DNA of 64,000 bases from Psychrobacter sp. Pi2-52 (GTDB taxonomy: Bacteria > Pseudomonadota > Gammaproteobacteria > Pseudomonadales > Moraxellaceae), in contig NZ_CAJHBS010000012.1 in NCBI RefSeq assembly GCF_904846705.1, forward strand, positions 38,607-102,606. Reading direction: 5' to 3'. Positions 55,487 through 64,000 of this stretch are shown here, piece after piece. The stretch's first letter is position 1. Every line of letters starts with the position of its first letter. The position numbers were made by a program, and so were the translations under genes. The notes under the pieces were generated by a model. That model was given only the letters and a program-made list of their open reading frames with translations, was not told the origin of the DNA and searched no databases.

Positions 55487-56554
55487 TTAGTTTAGGCTTG
55501 CTTTCTCAGCTTTACGATGCTGAAGTGACGCTAGCAGCGCCCAACCAATAAAGGCAATACCAATCAGACCAGTGATAATCTCTGGTACATGGAACTTCAC
55601 TGACAATAGCATAATCAGTGCCAATGCGCCGATGGCATAATGTGCGCCGTGCTCAAGATAGATGAACTCGTCAAGCGTACCTTTGTCTACCAAGAAAATA
55701 GTCATAGAACGTACGAACATCGCACCAATCGCAAGACCTAACATGATAACAATCACGTCATTGGTAATTGCAAATGCGCCAATCACACCATCGAAACTGA
55801 ATGAAGCATCTAGGACTTCTAAGTATAAGAAACCAATGATACCGCCTTTCATAATCGCACTGGTCGCCGCAGCGCCCGAACCATTCTCTTCGTTCTCTAG
55901 GTCTTCTTCCAGATCACCCTCAAGCATACCTGATACAACCTGTACGCCCAAATAAACCAAGATACCCCAAACACCTGCGATTAGGACAGCGCTTGACTGC
56001 TCTGCATTAGCCCACGATACCGCAATCATCAAGACGATAAGCGCTACAAATACGCTCATGGCATCGACTTTGCCTAGCTTGGCTAAACGGCTTTCAAGCC
56101 AGTCAAACCAATGTACTTCTTTGTCATCAAAAATAAAGTTCAAGAATACCAATAGTAAGAAAATACCACCAAATGCTGAGATTTCCGCATGGTGGGCCAT
56201 CAGTCTTGCCGAGTACTCTTCAGGGCTATATAAAGCCAAGTTGATGACTTCCATCATACCAAGGTCGGCAGTAACCGCGACGATGACAATAGGGAAGACC
56301 AATCGCATACCAAATACTGCGATTAGGATACCAACGGTTAAAAATATCTTTTTCCAAAATTCGTCCCAGCCCTTAAGGACTGAAGCATTGACCACCGCAT
56401 TATCAAAAGATAATGAAATCTCCATGACGGCCAAAATAGCGGTAATAGAAAGAGTGGCTATCATGCCACCCATACCGCCATGTGAATATCCCCACCATGC
56501 TGCTATTGCCAAAGCAATTGCGGTGAAAATAAAGTCTAAATAAAAATGTCTCAT
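55487..56554 (-). CDS. DUF475 (TerC-like) integral membrane protein
   Basis: Inner-membrane protein of 355 residues with about nine helices. The N-terminal ALIAA..ITAILAVMEISLSFDNAVVNASVL and the later EVLDASFSFDGVIGAFAIT each carry the D-N/D-G signature of the TerC superfamily metal-site helices. This family, DUF475, is distinct from classical TerC but occupies its place in this island. An acidic loop (EGDLEEDLENEENG) near residue 215 faces the cytosol. It may export Mn2+ or another divalent ion or anchor Ter proteins. Its direct partner, terD, is upstream on the same strand. Confidence 0.87.
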   Translation of the reverse strand: MRHFYLDFIFTAIALAIAAWWGYSHGGMGGMIATLSITAILAVMEISLSFDNAVVNASVLKGWDEFWKKIFLTVGILIAVFGMRLVFPIVIVAVTADLGMMEVINLALYSPEEYSARLMAHHAEISAFGGIFLLLVFLNFIFDDKEVHWFDWLESRLAKLGKVDAMSVFVALIVLMIAVSWANAEQSSAVLIAGVWGILVYLGVQVVSGMLEGDLEEDLENEENGSGAAATSAIMKGGIIGFLYLEVLDASFSFDGVIGAFAITNDVIVIMLGLAIGAMFVRSMTIFLVDKGTLDEFIYLEHGAHYAIGALALIMLLSVKFHVPEIITGLIGIAFIGWALLASLQHRKAEKASLN

Positions 56555-56781
56555 GACACATCCTGTATGGTTGCGTAAAGCTAAGGTCTACCTAGTATAG
56601 GCATGAACCGCAAAAAAGCGGTTATTACTAACCACTTTTTATGCATAATTTTAAACGAAACGTAAAGCATTACTAGTCATTTGGCCATTAAAAATTGTGA
56701 CTATTTGCAACGATGGCGGTTTGCTATTTTGGACGTGATGACGGTGACTAATAACAGACTAAATACCAGTAAATAATGGTT

Positions 56782-57357
56782 TTAAATATCGACACCGTAT
56801 TGCTGACACATCGCTTGCAAGCCGCCTGAATAGCCTTGACCAACAGCGCGGAATTTCCATTCGCCATTGTGACGATATACTTCGCCAAACACCATCGCTG
56901 TCTCTACAGAGTAGTCTTCTGCTAAATCAAAACGTACGACTTCAGTGCCTGTTTCTTCATTAACAACACGGATAAAGGCATTGGCGACCTGACCAAAGTT
57001 CTGGCTACGAGCAGCAGCGTCATGGATAGTCACTGTCACGACTACTTTATCTACATCAGCAGGTACTTGAGTGAGATTTACTTTAATAACCTCATCATCA
57101 CCGTCGCCTTCGCCAGTACGGTTGTCACCAGTATGCTCGACAGCGCCATTGTCAGACTTCAGCTGATTATAAAAGATAAAGTCATGATCGCCGCGCACTT
57201 TACCTGCGCCATTTAGCAAAAACACGCTAGCATCAAGATCGAACTCAGCACCAGAAGTGGCACGCTCATCCCAACCAAGACCGATAAGTAACTTGGTCAA
57301 ATTTGGGTCAGTTTTCGTTAGCGATAAATTACCGCCTTTATTAAGTGATAAAGCCAT
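56782..57357 (-). CDS. terD: TerD-like stress protein
   Basis: TerD-family protein of 191 residues. The start [38 protein letters not shown], the Ca2+ loop [17 protein letters not shown] and the C-terminal [19 protein letters not shown] place it nearest to TerD. It is the first gene of the right arm, 227 bp upstream of the DUF475 gene on the same strand. Ribosome site AAAGGATAAC precedes the ATG. Cytosolic; probably oligomerises with the other TerD-family members. Confidence 0.9.
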   Translation of the reverse strand: MALSLNKGGNLSLTKTDPNLTKLLIGLGWDERATSGAEFDLDASVFLLNGAGKVRGDHDFIFYNQLKSDNGAVEHTGDNRTGEGDGDDEVIKVNLTQVPADVDKVVVTVTIHDAAARSQNFGQVANAFIRVVNEETGTEVVRFDLAEDYSVETAMVFGEVYRHNGEWKFRAVGQGYSGGLQAMCQQYGVDI

Positions 57358-57402
57358 GATGTTATCCTTTTTATTAGATGTTAGTGGTTTATGAGGTTAT
57401 CG

Positions 57403-57446
57403 AAAAAAGGCGATGCTTACGCAATAACTGCGCAAATCCATCGCCT
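57403..57446 (-). terminator. Terminator between rlmKL and terD, proximal
   Basis: AGGCGATG (57408-57415) pairs with CATCGCCT (57439-57446) with an inner CGCA/TGCG helix. On the minus strand it is followed by TTTTTT. Confidence 0.85.
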
Positions 57447-57474
57447 AGTAACGCTCTATCATAGCAACAAAAAA

Positions 57475-57500
57475 TGACCCAATCAAAGCTGATTGGGCCA
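57475..57500 (-). terminator. Second terminator between rlmKL and terD
   Basis: CCCAATC (57478-57484) pairs with GATTGGG (57491-57497), extended by TG/CA, and on the minus strand is followed by TTTTTTG. It stands in tandem with the 57403 hairpin, insulating the Ter island from rlmKL. Confidence 0.88.
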
Positions 57501-57634
57501 TTGTTATATTTCATATACATTCGGCAAAAAACAGAAGTTTCAGGTACTTATATTACCTTATAAATCTACAACTTTATTTATCAAAATCTTGTTTACGGAC
57601 TTTAGATTCTAAACTGTAAATTTAAAACTTCGAG

Positions 57635-59941
57635 TTATAGACTTTGACGATGACGAATCTCAAAGCTTTGATGAATCGGCTTTTTGATATTGAAATCAAA
57701 GCCAATGGTTTTTTGCGTAATATCAATGATGTCATAACGCTGAGTCAACTGCTCATCTAATTCAAAACGCGTAAAGTTGTTAGAAAAGTACAAGACGCCA
57801 TCAGAGGTGAGGCGGTTCATGGCACGATTAATCAATGCAGCATGATCACGTTGCACATCAAAAGTACCTTGGAATTTTTTAGAGTTTGAGAAAGTCGGCG
57901 GATCAATAAAGATAACATCGAACTGTTCGGTATTGTCTTTAATCCACTCAAAGATATCGGCAGCAACGAATTGGTATTTATTTCGGCTAACGTCCAAACC
58001 GTTCAAGACAAAGTTTTGTTTGCCCCAATCTAGATAGTTCTGTGACAAATCGACGCTAGTGACTTTTTTCGCACCAGCAAGCGCTGCATGCACACTTGCG
58101 GTACAAGTATAAGCGAACAGGTTAAGTACTGCTTTACCGCGACTGTTATCTTTGATACGAGCACGCATATTACGGTGATCGATAAACAGACCAGTATCTA
58201 AATAATCTGTAAAGTTGACATACAGGTAGGCACCATCTTCGCGCGCAACATGAAACTTGCCACGTTTTTCTGTGGTGTTCTGTTTGCTGTACTGATCGTT
58301 GCCAGACTGACGGGCACGCGTTTTGATAAAGATCTGCTCACGGTTAATATCAAAGACTTCACGGATACCCATCAATGCTAAGTTAAAGCGTTTCTTTGCG
58401 GTCTCAGGTGGGATGGTCTTTGGTGGTGCATATTCTTGCACATGCGCATAATCACCATATAAATCAATCGCGACTTTAAAATCAGGTAAATCAGCATCGT
58501 ATACACGAATATTGCTTACATTGTCTTTTTTGGCCAGTTTCTTAAGCTTAGCAAGGTTTTTTTGCAGACGATTAATGAAGTCTTGACCCTCTTCTACTTC
58601 AATCTCGCGTTTCTCAAAACGACTAACAAGATTGCCCGTTTGCCCAGCGATGAGCGTTCCGTAGCGGAAATAGACAGTGATGGCACCATTATGACAGCGT
58701 AACGTTTTTGGTTCTTTTATCGGTAGAATATCTACTTGTTCAACATGAGAGGCCAATATGCCAAGCATCGGGTCAATGCCACTACCGGCAAAGCTGTCTT
58801 GCAATATTAGCCCAATCGCTTGATACAACGGCTTAATCATTTCTTCATCACCCAAACGCTCACCATACGGTGGGTTGGTAATGACCAAAGGATTGCTCAA
58901 TCGACCATCATTGACCAATGGCTTGAGCACGTTGCTGAGTTGGTCAAGCGCACGATGTTCGATATCGAGTAGCGGTAAAAGGTCTTGTAAACCTGCGGCA
59001 ATAAGGTTTTTCTCTGTGGCAAGAATCGCACCACTATCAGCATCAAAGCCCAACATAAGCGGCAACGTATCAGGCTGCTCGTTGGCAATCTCTAATGCTT
59101 CACGGAAACGCGTTTGAGCATCATCAATCATCTCTTGCCATAGCGTCTCATCATGATACTGCCACTGGTAAAAACCAAATTGATTGGCAGCTTTGTCGAT
59201 ACCCACAGCATAGTCACAATGCATCAATAGCGCTTCGATAAGGAACGTTCCAGAGCCGCACATTGGGTCGATTAACGCATTATAGAAAGGTGCATCGCCC
59301 GCTTCATTTTTCTTGTGCCAACCAGCGCTATAGAGCAGGGCGGCTGCCAAGTTTTCTTTTAGTGGTGCTTCTGTCATGGCCACGCGATAACCACGGCGAT
59401 GCAAACTTGTACCAGATAAATCTAGATATAGCTCGGCTTGCTTGTCATTTATGGTTGCAAAAACAGAGAAGTCTGGATTTTTGCTGTCGACGTTAGGACG
59501 GCTATCGTAAACTTCGTTAAAGGTATCGGCAATCGCATCTTTGATACGTAGCATGGCAAATTGCTGACTGACAGCGACACGCTTATCGACAGACAGACGA
59601 ATAGCAAAGGTTTGCTCTAGGCTAAACTGCTCAGTCCAATTGACCGATTTTGCCAAGCCGTATAGCTGCTCTGCAACATCGTATTCTGCATTGATGTTTT
59701 TACGTTTAATCAGCATCAATACCCGCGAGGCCACGCGTGACCATAGGCAGATAGTATATAGCTCACGTAAGCCGCCAGTTACGGCTAGACGGCCGGTACT
59801 TTTGATTTCGCTGTCAATGCCAAAGCTGGTTAGCTCAGTCTGCAGTGGTGCCTCAAGCCCATCGGCACAGGTAATAATAAGATCAAGCGACAACTCTGGT
59901 GAAGCTGCTGTTAGAGATGCGGGCGCGGTTTGTTCGGTCAT
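57635..59941 (-). CDS. rlmKL: Bifunctional 23S rRNA methyltransferase RlmKL
   Basis: Cytosolic enzyme of 768 residues that makes m2G2445 (RlmL part) and m7G2069 (RlmK part) in 23S rRNA. The N-terminal THUMP domain (about 50-165) precedes the RlmL methyltransferase with DPMCGSGTFLIEALL near residue 228 and NPPYGERLGDEEM near 358. The C-terminal RlmK half has VLNLFAYTCTASVHAALAGAKKV, then VDLSQNYLDWGKQNF and FIDPPTFSNSKKF. The two enzymes are fused as in other gamma-proteobacteria. The 5' ATG lies after a weak site; ends are unambiguous. Confidence 0.95.
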   Translation of the reverse strand: MTEQTAPASLTAASPELSLDLIITCADGLEAPLQTELTSFGIDSEIKSTGRLAVTGGLRELYTICLWSRVASRVLMLIKRKNINAEYDVAEQLYGLAKSVNWTEQFSLEQTFAIRLSVDKRVAVSQQFAMLRIKDAIADTFNEVYDSRPNVDSKNPDFSVFATINDKQAELYLDLSGTSLHRRGYRVAMTEAPLKENLAAALLYSAGWHKKNEAGDAPFYNALIDPMCGSGTFLIEALLMHCDYAVGIDKAANQFGFYQWQYHDETLWQEMIDDAQTRFREALEIANEQPDTLPLMLGFDADSGAILATEKNLIAAGLQDLLPLLDIEHRALDQLSNVLKPLVNDGRLSNPLVITNPPYGERLGDEEMIKPLYQAIGLILQDSFAGSGIDPMLGILASHVEQVDILPIKEPKTLRCHNGAITVYFRYGTLIAGQTGNLVSRFEKREIEVEEGQDFINRLQKNLAKLKKLAKKDNVSNIRVYDADLPDFKVAIDLYGDYAHVQEYAPPKTIPPETAKKRFNLALMGIREVFDINREQIFIKTRARQSGNDQYSKQNTTEKRGKFHVAREDGAYLYVNFTDYLDTGLFIDHRNMRARIKDNSRGKAVLNLFAYTCTASVHAALAGAKKVTSVDLSQNYLDWGKQNFVLNGLDVSRNKYQFVAADIFEWIKDNTEQFDVIFIDPPTFSNSKKFQGTFDVQRDHAALINRAMNRLTSDGVLYFSNNFTRFELDEQLTQRYDIIDITQKTIGFDFNIKKPIHQSFEIRHRQSL

Positions 59942-60091
59942 ACGGGTACCTGTGGGCTAAATTGACAAAAAAGCAAATAATAAGATAATCGGTGTAACCG
60001 GCAATTTTACCATAATTCACAGTAGGATGGTTCAAAGTAGCCGTGTTTAAGATTTTAAGATGTGATAGTCAAATACGTGAAAATAAATTCT

Positions 60092-61288
60092 CTACTTACC
60101 CTTCGTCAGTGGTAATTCCTCTGGAACGATTTGAGTGGTGGTTGCAAAGGGCTTGGTCGCAATAGGGTAGTCAACATCCTTTGGCATTAGCAGTCGCATA
60201 TGCGGATAGGGCGTAGAGATATTAGCCGCATCAAATGCAATTTTAATTTCTTCTTGCAGCACTTCTTTAATTTTAGGTATACGTGCCACGGCTGCTGGTT
60301 TGACCCAAAAACGTACGATAAAGAACACCCCGTACTCGCCAATTTCTGCCACGGTCGCTGAGGTCTCAGGACGATTAAGCACCGCATCGGTATCGCTAAG
60401 TACTTGCAAAATTTCCTTGCGAGCTGTTTCTATATCATCTTCGAATGCGATACGTACGCGAATATCAAAACGTATAAAGTTCTTGGAAGTCAGGTTAATT
60501 ACCTCGGAGGAGGCAACGTTAGAGTTTGGGATAATGACAGTGATGTTGTCTCGAGTGAGGATATGAGTGGTGCGCAAGGCAATAAGCACCACGCGTCCCT
60601 CATTATCATTGATATGAATCCAGTCCCCAACTTGAAACGACTGCTCCAGCAAAATAGTGATACCGGCGATAAAGTTGGCAAGCGTCGATTGAGCAGCGAA
60701 ACCGACAGCTAAACCGACAATACCCAAACCTGCAACTAACGATACGATATCAAAACCAAATTGTGCCATCACGCTGGCAAGCCCAAGTACCAATAGGAGT
60801 ACCGACAAGATATTTTTGAGCAGCTGCTCTATCGAGGCATTGAGTCCATAATGCTGTAGGACTTTATGAATAATCTGACCAGACGACGCCCACAGTACGT
60901 AGTAGATACCAGCCCACGTACTTGCTTTTGCTGTAGCCTTGATGGTTTCTGGTTCAAAATTTATCTGACTCATGATCGCTATCAGACTGGCGACAATCCA
61001 AACGTAACGTAGCGTTGAGCGTGCAATCTTGGTACGGCGATCATTTAAACGAATTTTGGCTCTGCTTTGCTTGAGAATATAATTGGCCAACCAATAAAAA
61101 AATCCCAATACCGCAAGCAGTATTAGGATCTTTATGCCAGTGCTAGCAAGCTCTACTGCTTGAGAAGACCAATTGAGCGACTCTTCATCTATAGATCCGC
61201 CGAGAGCAAGATATAGGCTAGTATGTAAGTCGCGAATGATCTCTTTAAAAAAGTCGGTAACACTAGCGATTGGCATTTTTTCGTCCAT
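60092..61288 (-). CDS. MscS-family mechanosensitive channel
   Basis: Inner-membrane channel of 398 residues. Three to five N-terminal helices (about 55-185) end in the pore helix region LVAGLGIVGLAVGFAAQSTLANFIAGI, the glycine/alanine pattern of MscS, followed by the beta domain LEQSFQVGDWIHINDNEGRVVLIALRTTHILTRDNITVIIPNSN. The C-terminal cytosolic domain ends near 385. Family members open on hypo-osmotic shock. Length is larger than E. coli MscS, with an added N-terminal region of about 65 residues. Monocistronic. Confidence 0.92.
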   Translation of the reverse strand: MDEKMPIASVTDFFKEIIRDLHTSLYLALGGSIDEESLNWSSQAVELASTGIKILILLAVLGFFYWLANYILKQSRAKIRLNDRRTKIARSTLRYVWIVASLIAIMSQINFEPETIKATAKASTWAGIYYVLWASSGQIIHKVLQHYGLNASIEQLLKNILSVLLLVLGLASVMAQFGFDIVSLVAGLGIVGLAVGFAAQSTLANFIAGITILLEQSFQVGDWIHINDNEGRVVLIALRTTHILTRDNITVIIPNSNVASSEVINLTSKNFIRFDIRVRIAFEDDIETARKEILQVLSDTDAVLNRPETSATVAEIGEYGVFFIVRFWVKPAAVARIPKIKEVLQEEIKIAFDAANISTPYPHMRLLMPKDVDYPIATKPFATTTQIVPEELPLTKGK

Positions 61289-61436
61289 GCAGGATGTGTT
61301 TGTACAAAAAGTTGTAAACGAATATCTATTTATAAATTACCTCAAGTCGCCAAAGCAATCAAATAAAGCAACAGTTAAGACTAGTTACTATTAATTTAAA
61401 GGCATTACTGACTTAAGGACTTAGCTAAAGGGTCGA

Positions 61437-62927
61437 TTAAGAATTATCCTTTTGGGTATCTAGAGATTGGAAAGGTATCTCCATTTTGTACTGCACATCA
61501 CGTAACGCCGTACGTAGTCCCTCTAGTATCGTCGGATGATAAAAAGGGGTGTCGAGCATATCTTTGATGCTCAAATCATTGGTAATCGCTGTAGCAAGTA
61601 TATGACCGATATATTCAGCATCAGGACCGACCATACTGGCGCCTAAAATTCTGTCTGTCTTTTTGCAGCCATAGATATGTAGTAAGCCGCAGTTGACACC
61701 CATCACACGGCTACGTCCTTGATTATCAAAGCTCACACTACCGATAACAAATTCGAGTTCTGAATCTTTTTGAATCTCTGGTAGCGACATACCAACATTG
61801 ACGATTTGCGGTGAGCAAAATACGATAGAAAACGGCGTCGCAGGTGGGCGAATATAGGCCGCTTCTGTATTTTCGCAGACCATACTACCTGCACTATAGC
61901 CTTCATCGCTGGCCACATGCAATAACGGAATATTAGCATTGGCATCACCAACGATATAGACGTTTAAGTCGCCAATCTGACCTGTTTTTTTACTTAAATC
62001 TTTTGGACGGTTCTTATCGTCTAGCTCAACACCTAAGTTTTCGACACCTAGCTGCTTAATATTGTTGCGACGACCAGTAGCAACTAAGACGTACTCGCCT
62101 TGCCATTGCTGAGACTCACCAGCACTGTCTTCATATTTGATAAACGCACTTTTATTACCTTCATCTGCTTTTGTTCCTACATCGGTAATTTCGCTGCCTA
62201 GATGCATGGTCAATTCATGACCTAAGCAATCGATCGCTTTATTATTGATATCATCATCTTTTAGACCAGCCACTTGTTTGACGCGATTCAATAGCGTAAC
62301 TTCCACACCTAAACGTGTAAATGCTTGCGCAAGCTCTAGACCAATAGCACCAGCACCGACGACAGCCATAGTCTTTGGTAAGTCTTCAAGCTCAAAGACA
62401 CTATCAGAAGTGAGCATGGTATCACCAAGCTTATCCGCCCACCCATCAGGAATAAACGGCGAGCTACCTGTGGCGACAATGATTTGCTCAGCAGCAATCA
62501 GCTCATCATTGACCTCGATTAGCCCTTGCTCATTGATACGAGCACGACCGTCGATTTTCTTATGATCAGGCCAACTGTCTACTTGTTTTTTAATGTAGCT
62601 AGCAAAATGACTGCGTTCGTCACGTACACGCTCCATGACTCGTTTGCCATCGATTTGCGCGGTCGCATGGATACCAAATTCAGCAGAATGATTGGCATCA
62701 TGTGCGCGATCAGCAGCTGCAATTAACAGCTTACTAGGCATACAGCCGACCGCAATACAGGTCGTGGTCCAAAACCCTTCATTAATAATGACCACGTCAT
62801 CTTTGATTTTACTCGCTTGGCGAAAAGCGTTTTGACCTGCGGTACCCGCGCCAATAATAGCGACAGATACTTTGCGCGTGACTTCTTTCGGCGTATCGTC
62901 GGTGGTCGTGTCAGATTGTTTATTCAT
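61437..62927 (-). CDS. Dihydrolipoamide-dehydrogenase-like flavoprotein
   Basis: FAD-dependent disulphide oxidoreductase of 496 residues from the preferred ATG at 62927 (GAGA upstream; the frame opens at a TTG at 62948). Redox cysteines C57/C62 lie in WTTTCIAVGCMPSKLL, the FAD site is AIIGAGTAGQNAF, NAD site VVGAGAIGLELAQAFTR near 203, the second FAD contact VYIVGDANANIPLLH near 327 and the active-site TPFYHPTILEGLR near 466. It is unlinked to E1/E2 genes of a 2-oxo-acid complex, so it may be a general Lpd or a related quinone/glutathione-type enzyme. Confidence 0.85.
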   Translation of the reverse strand: MNKQSDTTTDDTPKEVTRKVSVAIIGAGTAGQNAFRQASKIKDDVVIINEGFWTTTCIAVGCMPSKLLIAAADRAHDANHSAEFGIHATAQIDGKRVMERVRDERSHFASYIKKQVDSWPDHKKIDGRARINEQGLIEVNDELIAAEQIIVATGSSPFIPDGWADKLGDTMLTSDSVFELEDLPKTMAVVGAGAIGLELAQAFTRLGVEVTLLNRVKQVAGLKDDDINNKAIDCLGHELTMHLGSEITDVGTKADEGNKSAFIKYEDSAGESQQWQGEYVLVATGRRNNIKQLGVENLGVELDDKNRPKDLSKKTGQIGDLNVYIVGDANANIPLLHVASDEGYSAGSMVCENTEAAYIRPPATPFSIVFCSPQIVNVGMSLPEIQKDSELEFVIGSVSFDNQGRSRVMGVNCGLLHIYGCKKTDRILGASMVGPDAEYIGHILATAITNDLSIKDMLDTPFYHPTILEGLRTALRDVQYKMEIPFQSLDTQKDNS

Positions 62928-63045
62928 ATTATTCTCTAATAGGGGCAAAGTTATATTCAGTGATAGACTGAATGCTTGGCTTATATTTTTTATTCGGTTT
63001 TTATTGTTCTTATGATCAATACTGATTTAATTACAGAACCAGTGA

Positions 63046-63543
63046 TTACGGCGCCAATATAGTCAGTAAACGACTGGTATAGTCTTTGGCAGGTAGGTTA
63101 CGCTGGGCATGAGTCAGCTCACTGTTTTTATTGAATACAAATGCCGAACGTACAAGGCCTAGCGTAACTTTGCCGTACATATTTTTTTCTTTGATAACAT
63201 CAAAATACTGGCATAGCTTTTCATCAGCGTCACTGATGAGTGGAATCTGTAAGTCATATTTGTCGATAAATTTTTCATGAGATTCAACGCTGTCACGAGA
63301 GACGCCGATAATGTCGTAGCCCAATTCGTCAAAATCATGAAGGTGCGAGGTAAACTCTGTTGCTTGTGTAGTGCAGCCTGGCGTATTGTCTTTGGGATAA
63401 AAATATAAAATCAAGCCTTTATCAGTATTAGCGACCATTTCTTTTAAATTGATTTCATCATGAATAAAATTGCCAGCAAGCTTGCGTACTATAGTTACTG
63501 GAAAATCAGGCAGGTGAATGGTTTCTGTCGTTGGCTTAGCCAT
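63046..63543 (-). CDS. bcp: Bcp/PrxQ-type peroxiredoxin
   Basis: Thiol peroxidase of 165 residues with the peroxidatic C57 in FYPKDNTPGCTTQATEF. The position five residues on, which holds the resolving Cys in E. coli Bcp, is Thr here (T62). The only other cysteine, C111 (EKLCQYF), is in an unusual position for the resolving role. It reduces peroxides with thioredoxin or a similar donor. Ribosome site AAGGAT precedes the ATG. Monocistronic. Confidence 0.9.
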   Translation of the reverse strand: MAKPTTETIHLPDFPVTIVRKLAGNFIHDEINLKEMVANTDKGLILYFYPKDNTPGCTTQATEFTSHLHDFDELGYDIIGVSRDSVESHEKFIDKYDLQIPLISDADEKLCQYFDVIKEKNMYGKVTLGLVRSAFVFNKNSELTHAQRNLPAKDYTSRLLTILAP

Positions 63544-63670
63544 TGTAAAATCCTTATTAGTTTTAGTTATGTGTATTGGCTTAATGATGGTTCTATTTAT
63601 AGTGTTCTTATTATAGGCAGATTAGTAGAAATAAATAATCAGTTTTACACTTTGCCCATTCATTGGCAAC

Positions 63671-63698
63671 AAAAAAGACTGGCAATGGCCAGTCTTTT
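63671..63698 (-). terminator. Terminator serving a minus-strand gene to the right
   Basis: AAAAGACTGGC (63673-63683) pairs exactly with GCCAGTCTTTT (63688-63698). On the minus strand it is followed by TTTTTT, so it ends a transcript coming from beyond 63728. Confidence 0.88.
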
Positions 63699-63727
63699 GT
63701 ATTTGCAGCAAATATCTTTTACGTGCT

Positions 63728-63856
63728 TTAAGCAGGTTTTTGTGGCTGCTTTAAATCCAAACCAACCGTGCATTGTTGCAGGTCTTTTTGCATTTTTTTC
63801 ACGTAAGATAAGCTTGATGGGTCTTTTTTATCTTGTGCGTAGCTTTCAATCTATCA
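63728..63856 (-). pseudogene. Possible C-terminal gene remnant
   Basis: On the minus strand a 42-residue frame ends at 63728 with the sequence ...QKDLQQCTVGLDLKQPQKPA and stop. It continues upstream as IESYAQDKKDPSSLSYVKKM before an in-frame stop just beyond 63856, and no usable start codon or ribosome site is seen. A correctly placed terminator (63671-63698) follows. It could be the end of a frameshifted or truncated gene. Coding status is uncertain. Confidence 0.35.
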
Positions 63857-64000
63857 CCATTCTCATGTAAATCATTTCAAGAACATTTAGCTTTGCCATG
63901 CAATCAGCATTTCTTAAGGGTTCATTGGTAATCCCCCCAATAAATAAGAACACTCATAAATAGAGAGTAACTGCTAGAATACATCAGCAGGAGAATCCTA

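Larger units (their letters stand above)
63544..64000. other. End of window: terminator and gene remnant
   Basis: About 457 bp with no intact gene. It holds the bcp promoter, a minus-strand terminator, and a short reading frame for a C-terminal tail at 63728-63856. Beyond 63857 no start or longer frame on the minus strand connects to it. Confidence 0.5.

Noticed and set aside
55662..55955. Plus-strand frame antisense to the DUF475 gene
   Set aside because: Shadow of the transporter gene, no support.
50247..57357. Plasmid-type tellurite resistance operon terZABCDEF
   Set aside because: Gene order is different and interrupted by glsA, and neither terB nor a classical terC is seen; it is a chromosomal stress island, and tellurite resistance is not claimed.
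63460..63870. Plus-strand frame running through the bcp 5' end and the terminator
   Set aside because: It crosses a perfect terminator hairpin and the bcp promoter; the protein looks random.
1..64000. tRNA, rRNA, CRISPR arrays, prophage, toxin-antitoxin pairs or restriction systems
   Set aside because: No tRNA cloverleaf, rRNA stretch, regular spacer repeat, phage structural gene or nuclease/antitoxin gene was recognised on either strand.

Overview
The window looks like a chromosomal segment of a gamma-proteobacterium of the family Moraxellaceae, most probably Psychrobacter. This rests on the gene set (two tandem TRIC-type membrane proteins, a TAXI-type TRAP transporter with DUF1850, an arsenosugar cluster, a large Ter stress island), on intergenic regions that are AT-rich beside coding DNA of a little over 40% GC by eye, and on many strong hairpin terminators. 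No rRNA, tRNA, CRISPR array, prophage or complete insertion sequence was seen.

Layout. 0-20 kb is mostly housekeeping: cfa, an MFS exporter divergent from a LysR regulator with a clear operator palindrome, a DUF2177 membrane protein, a MITE-like element (4374-4547), a hotdog thioesterase, a CDF metal transporter, dps, uvrB, a HisC-like aminotransferase, small orphan genes, recJ, two TRIC proteins, a drug/metabolite exporter, queE and dapD, then a monoacylglycerol-lipase-like hydrolase. 21.2-28.3 kb is an arsenosugar cluster: a flavoprotein, the radical SAM enzyme ArsS, a DUF547 protein, two small glycosyltransferases, an ArsM-like methyltransferase, and a convergent methylthioadenosine phosphorylase that could remove the adenine of the arsenical nucleoside. 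28.7-32.3 kb encodes a TAXI TRAP uptake system (lipoprotein receptor, DUF1850 protein, fused permease). 32.5-40.4 kb holds lipA, a carboxymuconolactone-decarboxylase-like protein, acnB, DUF805 and PACE membrane proteins, an enoyl-CoA hydratase and an alpha/beta hydrolase.

40.5-57.4 kb is a Ter (tellurium/stress response) island. One arm is a minus-strand operon for a predicted nucleoside-like metabolite: a TerD-domain/trypsin fusion, a TRSP phosphoribosyltransferase, a HAD phosphatase, a StiP/PELOTA phosphoribosyltransferase and a CitE-like lyase, with an ATP-grasp enzyme nearby. The other arm holds TerA, TerZ, an AIM24 protein, TerE, a glutaminase, a DUF475 (TerC-like) membrane protein and TerD. 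Between the arms sits an unusual two-gene cassette, a V4R-domain protein followed by a stand-alone MHYT membrane protein. It looks like a sensor pair and is the least familiar part of the island.

57.6-63.5 kb returns to housekeeping: rlmKL, an MscS-type channel, a dihydrolipoamide-dehydrogenase-like flavoprotein and a Bcp/PrxQ peroxiredoxin. The last 450 bases hold only a short C-terminal gene remnant and its terminator.

All family assignments come from reading the translated sequences; no database search was run. The main candidates for follow-up are the arsenosugar cluster, the V4R-MHYT cassette in the Ter island, a three-helix inverted-repeat structure between terE and the AIM24 gene, and the repeat-rich 719-bp region upstream of the V4R gene.
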